In this document: positions 6,461-8,263 of the stretch, piece by piece
How the letters are laid out: every line of letters starts with the position of its first letter
How positions within the stretch are numbered: position 1 is the stretch's first letter
Source of the DNA: an uncultured Clostridia bacterium
Lineage (GTDB): Bacteria > Bacillota > Clostridia > Oscillospirales > Oscillospiraceae
NCBI GenBank assembly: GCA_946060825.1
Contig: CAMGPO010000037.1
Location: 1-8,263 of the forward strand
DNA: 8,263 nt
Reading direction: 5' to 3'
Position numbers and translations under genes: made by a program
Notes under the pieces: generated by a model
The model's database searches: none
What the model was told of the DNA's origin: nothing
What the model saw: only the letters and a program-made list of their open reading frames with translations

Positions 6461-7159
6461 TTACCCTCCAATAACTTCCTCCCGCAGGCTGTTCAGTGCC
6501 GCGAGGCTCTCGGGCAGATTGTCCCGCTTGAGGCAGGTGCTGCCGACCACAAACTGCTCGACGACGTCCTTGCCATAGGTACGGATGTTGTCCGGAGAGA
6601 TGCGGCCGTCCAGCTCGATCGTGGTGTCAAGGCCGCGGTCGTTGATCATCTTCCGCAGCTCCCGGATCTTTCTGTCGGCATAGGCCACCTGCTTTTCGCC
6701 CTTGACAAAGGCGTAGCCGGGGTTGATGAGCATCAGAAGCACGGTATCGCACTTCTCCAGCACGTATTCGAGCACGGAGAGCGGCGTCGAGGGCTTCAGC
6801 GCCACACCGGCGCGGGCGCCGGCGGCGTGGATGCGGTTGAGCATGCCGTCAATGTGGGGCTGGGTCTCCGCGTGGAATACCACCTGCTGCACACCGATGT
6901 CCAGAAGTTCATCGACAAAGTAATCCTGCTCCGTGACCATGACGTGGCAGTCAAAGGCGAGATCCGTTTTTGCACGGAGCTGGCGGACCGTGTCGAGTCC
7001 GAGCGGCATGCTGGGGCTAAAGTGGCCGTCCAGAATGTCCACATGGAGCATCTCGATGCCGGACTGCTCCACCTGTCTGACCTGGCTTTCCAGATTGCAA
7101 AGGTCAAGGCAGATCAGAGACGGAGAATAGCTGCAGAATTTGTTCCAAATCGAATCCAT
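6461..7159 (-). CDS. Ribulose-phosphate 3-epimerase family protein (RPE / allulose-6-phosphate 3-epimerase-like)
   Basis: A TIM-barrel epimerase of 232 residues that should invert the carbon next to the carbonyl of a ketose phosphate. Catalytic and metal positions of the family are all present: Ser14 (SPS), His39 and Asp41 (LHVDILDGHF), His72 (DCHVMV) and Asp184 (ELDG). Met143 precedes the NPG turn. Two phosphate-side loops differ from housekeeping RPE. The GFGGQ segment after NPG is replaced by a longer, Lys-containing YAFVKGEKQ (149-157), and the DGG turn reads DGR (184-186). E. coli allulose-6-phosphate 3-epimerase AlsE also lacks the second Gly. With a kinase and sugar importer in the same operon, a catabolic ketohexose- or pentulose-phosphate 3-epimerase is more likely than the Calvin/pentose pathway enzyme. 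AGGAGG is 8 bases before the ATG. It follows the kinase gene by 20 bases. Confidence 0.88.
   Translation of the reverse strand: MDSIWNKFCSYSPSLICLDLCNLESQVRQVEQSGIEMLHVDILDGHFSPSMPLGLDTVRQLRAKTDLAFDCHVMVTEQDYFVDELLDIGVQQVVFHAETQPHIDGMLNRIHAAGARAGVALKPSTPLSVLEYVLEKCDTVLLMLINPGYAFVKGEKQVAYADRKIRELRKMINDRGLDTTIELDGRISPDNIRTYGKDVVEQFVVGSTCLKRDNLPESLAALNSLREEVIGG
6465..6469 (-). promoter_or_regulatory. Ribosome binding site inside the end of the epimerase gene
   Basis: GGAGG, 9 bases before the ATG of the SIS gene, is formed by the last two codons of the epimerase gene (GGA GGG, Gly-Gly) just before its TAA stop. This suggests coupled synthesis of the epimerase and the PHI-like isomerase, consistent with two consecutive steps. 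Confidence 0.6.
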
Positions 7160-7179
7160 CTTGGTAACCTCCTGAGGGA

Positions 7180-8109
7180 TTAAAGATACTGCTCAATCTG
7201 TGCGCGGGTGGGAAGGGATTCGATGGCGCCCTTGCTCTGGACGCAGATCCAGCCGCTGACATTGCCGTAGGCCATGGCCTTTTCAATGATCTCGCGCGTG
7301 AGCTGGTCGGCACGGGTGATACCCTGAATCCGCAGGCAGGCGAGGAAGCCGCCCCAGAAGGCGTCTCCTGCGCCGGTGGCGTCTACACAGACAGCCTTGC
7401 GGCCGGGAACATCGATCGTTTCGCCGCGGAAGAAGCAGCGCGCGCCGGCAGCGCCGAGGGTTTCGACGATCAGGGTCAGACCGTACTGCTCCATCAGTGC
7501 GAAGAGGTGCGCTTCGCCGCCCACCATCTCCACTTCTTCCTCGGAGATCTTCAGAACGTCCACATAGGGGAGAATCTCCATGACGCGCGCGGCACAGGCG
7601 GCCTGGTCGTCATTCCACATCAGGTTACGGTAGTTGACGTCAAAGCTGACGAGCTTGCCCTTTTCGTGGCCGAGCTGCAGGGCGCGCACCGTAGCCTCTG
7701 CGACGGGAGAGGCAGACAGGGAGCAGGAGCCGGCGTGGATGATGACGGATTCGTCGATGTCGGCTTCCTTCACATCATCTTCTCTCAGGAACATATCGGC
7801 GCCGGGCTTCCGCGCAAAGGTAAAGCTGCGGTCGCCGTCTTCTGCGAGGGTGACGAAAGCCATGGTGGTAATCGCCTCAGAGCAGAGCGTGGGCTTGAGG
7901 GGACGCACGTTGTATTTGTGCAGCGTGTCCATCAGGAAGCGGCCGAAGTCGTCGTCGCCTACGCTGCAGCACATACCCGCCTCGAGGCCGTTTTTCGCAA
8001 TGGCAAAGGCTACGTTGGCGGGCGCGCCGCCGGCCTTGCGAATATAACTGGCAGGCTCGCTGCCAGGAATGAAATCGATTACCATTTCACCAATGCTGAA
8101 CAGGTCCAT
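7180..8109 (-). CDS. PfkB-family sugar kinase, fructokinase-like
   Basis: ATP-dependent kinase expected to phosphorylate the ketose made by the isomerase, probably at C6 (or C5 of a pentulose), in the cytoplasm. The 309 residues carry the ribokinase-fold signatures in order: GEMVIDF at 7-13, GGAPANVAFA at 27-36, VGDDDFG at 50-56, RKPGAD at 100-105 (the R-x-PGAD motif common in ScrK-type fructokinases), DVNYR at 157-161, and DATGAGDAFWGG at 243-254, where Asp249 is the catalytic base and Gly246-Ala-Gly248 the anion hole. It is the first gene of the operon. AAGGAG lies 8 bases before the ATG and about 42 bases of leader precede it. Family and intact active site are certain. The choice between fructose, allulose, tagatose, xylulose or another ketose cannot be read from the sequence. 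Confidence 0.94.
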   Translation of the reverse strand: MDLFSIGEMVIDFIPGSEPASYIRKAGGAPANVAFAIAKNGLEAGMCCSVGDDDFGRFLMDTLHKYNVRPLKPTLCSEAITTMAFVTLAEDGDRSFTFARKPGADMFLREDDVKEADIDESVIIHAGSCSLSASPVAEATVRALQLGHEKGKLVSFDVNYRNLMWNDDQAACAARVMEILPYVDVLKISEEEVEMVGGEAHLFALMEQYGLTLIVETLGAAGARCFFRGETIDVPGRKAVCVDATGAGDAFWGGFLACLRIQGITRADQLTREIIEKAMAYGNVSGWICVQSKGAIESLPTRAQIEQYL

Positions 8110-8157
8110 AAGTCTCTCTCCTTGCTTTAGGACATTGAGTTTACTATCTATGGTTCT

Positions 8158-8186
8158 AGCTTAGCATACAACCAAAAATAAGTCAA
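8158..8186 (-). promoter_or_regulatory. Operon promoter (sigma-70/sigma-A type)
   Basis: On the minus strand the -35 box TTGACT (8186-8181) is followed, after exactly 17 bases, by the -10 box TAAGCT (8163-8158). The -10 box is preceded by TG plus one base (TGC, 8166-8164), an extended -10 element. Transcription should begin near 8151, leaving a leader of about 42 bases before the kinase ATG. No other good promoter is visible within the operon. Confidence 0.75.
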
Positions 8187-8220
8187 CGGCGTTTTCTTAC
8201 GGAAAACGCTGTTGACTTAC
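8178..8220. promoter_or_regulatory. Long inverted repeat over the -35 box, candidate operator
   Basis: Arms 8178-8196 (ATAAGTCAACGGCGTTTTC) and 8202-8220 (GAAAACGCTGTTGACTTAC) match at 17 of 19 positions around a five-base centre. The promoter-proximal arm contains the -35 hexamer, so a protein bound here would block RNA polymerase. Each arm holds a smaller imperfect palindrome (AACGGCGTT / AACGCTGTT), so two dimers could bind. A repressor responding to the imported sugar is the natural inference, but no regulator gene lies in the window. Read on the minus strand, the repeat is followed by TTATTTTT, so it might double as a terminator for a gene further upstream. Confidence 0.55.
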
Positions 8221-8263
8221 GGATTCGGCCTGATTCAGACGATTTTTTGACGCTTAATTTGTT

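Noticed and set aside
6461..7159. Hexulose-6-phosphate synthase, completing a RuMP formaldehyde pathway with the PHI-like gene
   Set aside because: The barrel has RPE signatures (SPS, HVDILDGHF, DCHVMV, NPG, ELDG) and not those of the OMP-decarboxylase/HPS family.
8110..8160. Riboswitch or attenuator in the operon leader
   Set aside because: The predicted leader is only about 42 bases and shows no stable stem or known aptamer pattern.
8212..8240. Divergent plus-strand promoter from the mirrored TTGACT in the distal repeat arm
   Set aside because: The sequence 17 bases downstream reads TCAGAC, a poor -10, and nothing further of a gene is visible before the window ends.
1..8263. CRISPR arrays, transposons, tRNA or rRNA genes, phage or defence genes
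   Set aside because: No tandem direct repeats, terminal repeats flanking a transposase, RNA-gene signatures or such proteins were found on either strand.

Overview
The window holds one complete eight-gene operon read entirely on the minus strand, from a promoter near 8160-8186 to an intrinsic terminator at 385-416. By-eye GC content is in the high fifties. The strong AAGGAG-type ribosome sites, the lipoprotein signal peptide followed by an acidic, alanine-rich linker, and the CUT2-type sugar transporter point to a Gram-positive anaerobe of the Clostridia, probably a gut Oscillospiraceae- or Lachnospiraceae-like commensal. That placement is inference; there is no rRNA or marker gene to fix it.

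Layout in order of transcription: promoter with a 19-bp inverted repeat over its -35 box (8158-8220); a fructokinase-like PfkB sugar kinase (7180-8109); a ribulose-phosphate/allulose-phosphate 3-epimerase family protein (6461-7159); a SIS-domain protein of the 6-phospho-3-hexuloisomerase type (5877-6455); a DUF4432 aldose-1-epimerase-like protein (4823-5872); a D-lyxose/D-mannose isomerase (4101-4784); then a CUT2 ABC importer made of a double ATPase (2531-4054), a permease (1490-2515) and a lipid-anchored sugar-binding protein (442-1416). Gaps are 4 to 73 bases. Two of the ribosome sites lie inside the last codons of the gene before. The leftmost 388 bases carry a second terminator-like palindrome (55-94) and no gene I can support.

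How the parts fit: the binding protein and importer bring in a free monosaccharide. The DUF4432 protein may interconvert its anomers, the isomerase turns the aldose into a ketose, and the kinase phosphorylates the ketose. The RPE-like and PHI-like enzymes then correct stereochemistry or carbonyl position so that fructose-6-phosphate or a pentulose phosphate leaves the pathway. No aldolase, dehydrogenase or hexulose-phosphate synthase is present. Isomerase plus fructokinase would already be enough for mannose or lyxose, so the extra epimerase and PHI-like enzyme argue that the true substrate is a rarer sugar. This unexplained enzyme combination is the most interesting thing here. I see no phage, CRISPR, transposon, toxin or defence genes, and the regulator must lie outside the window.
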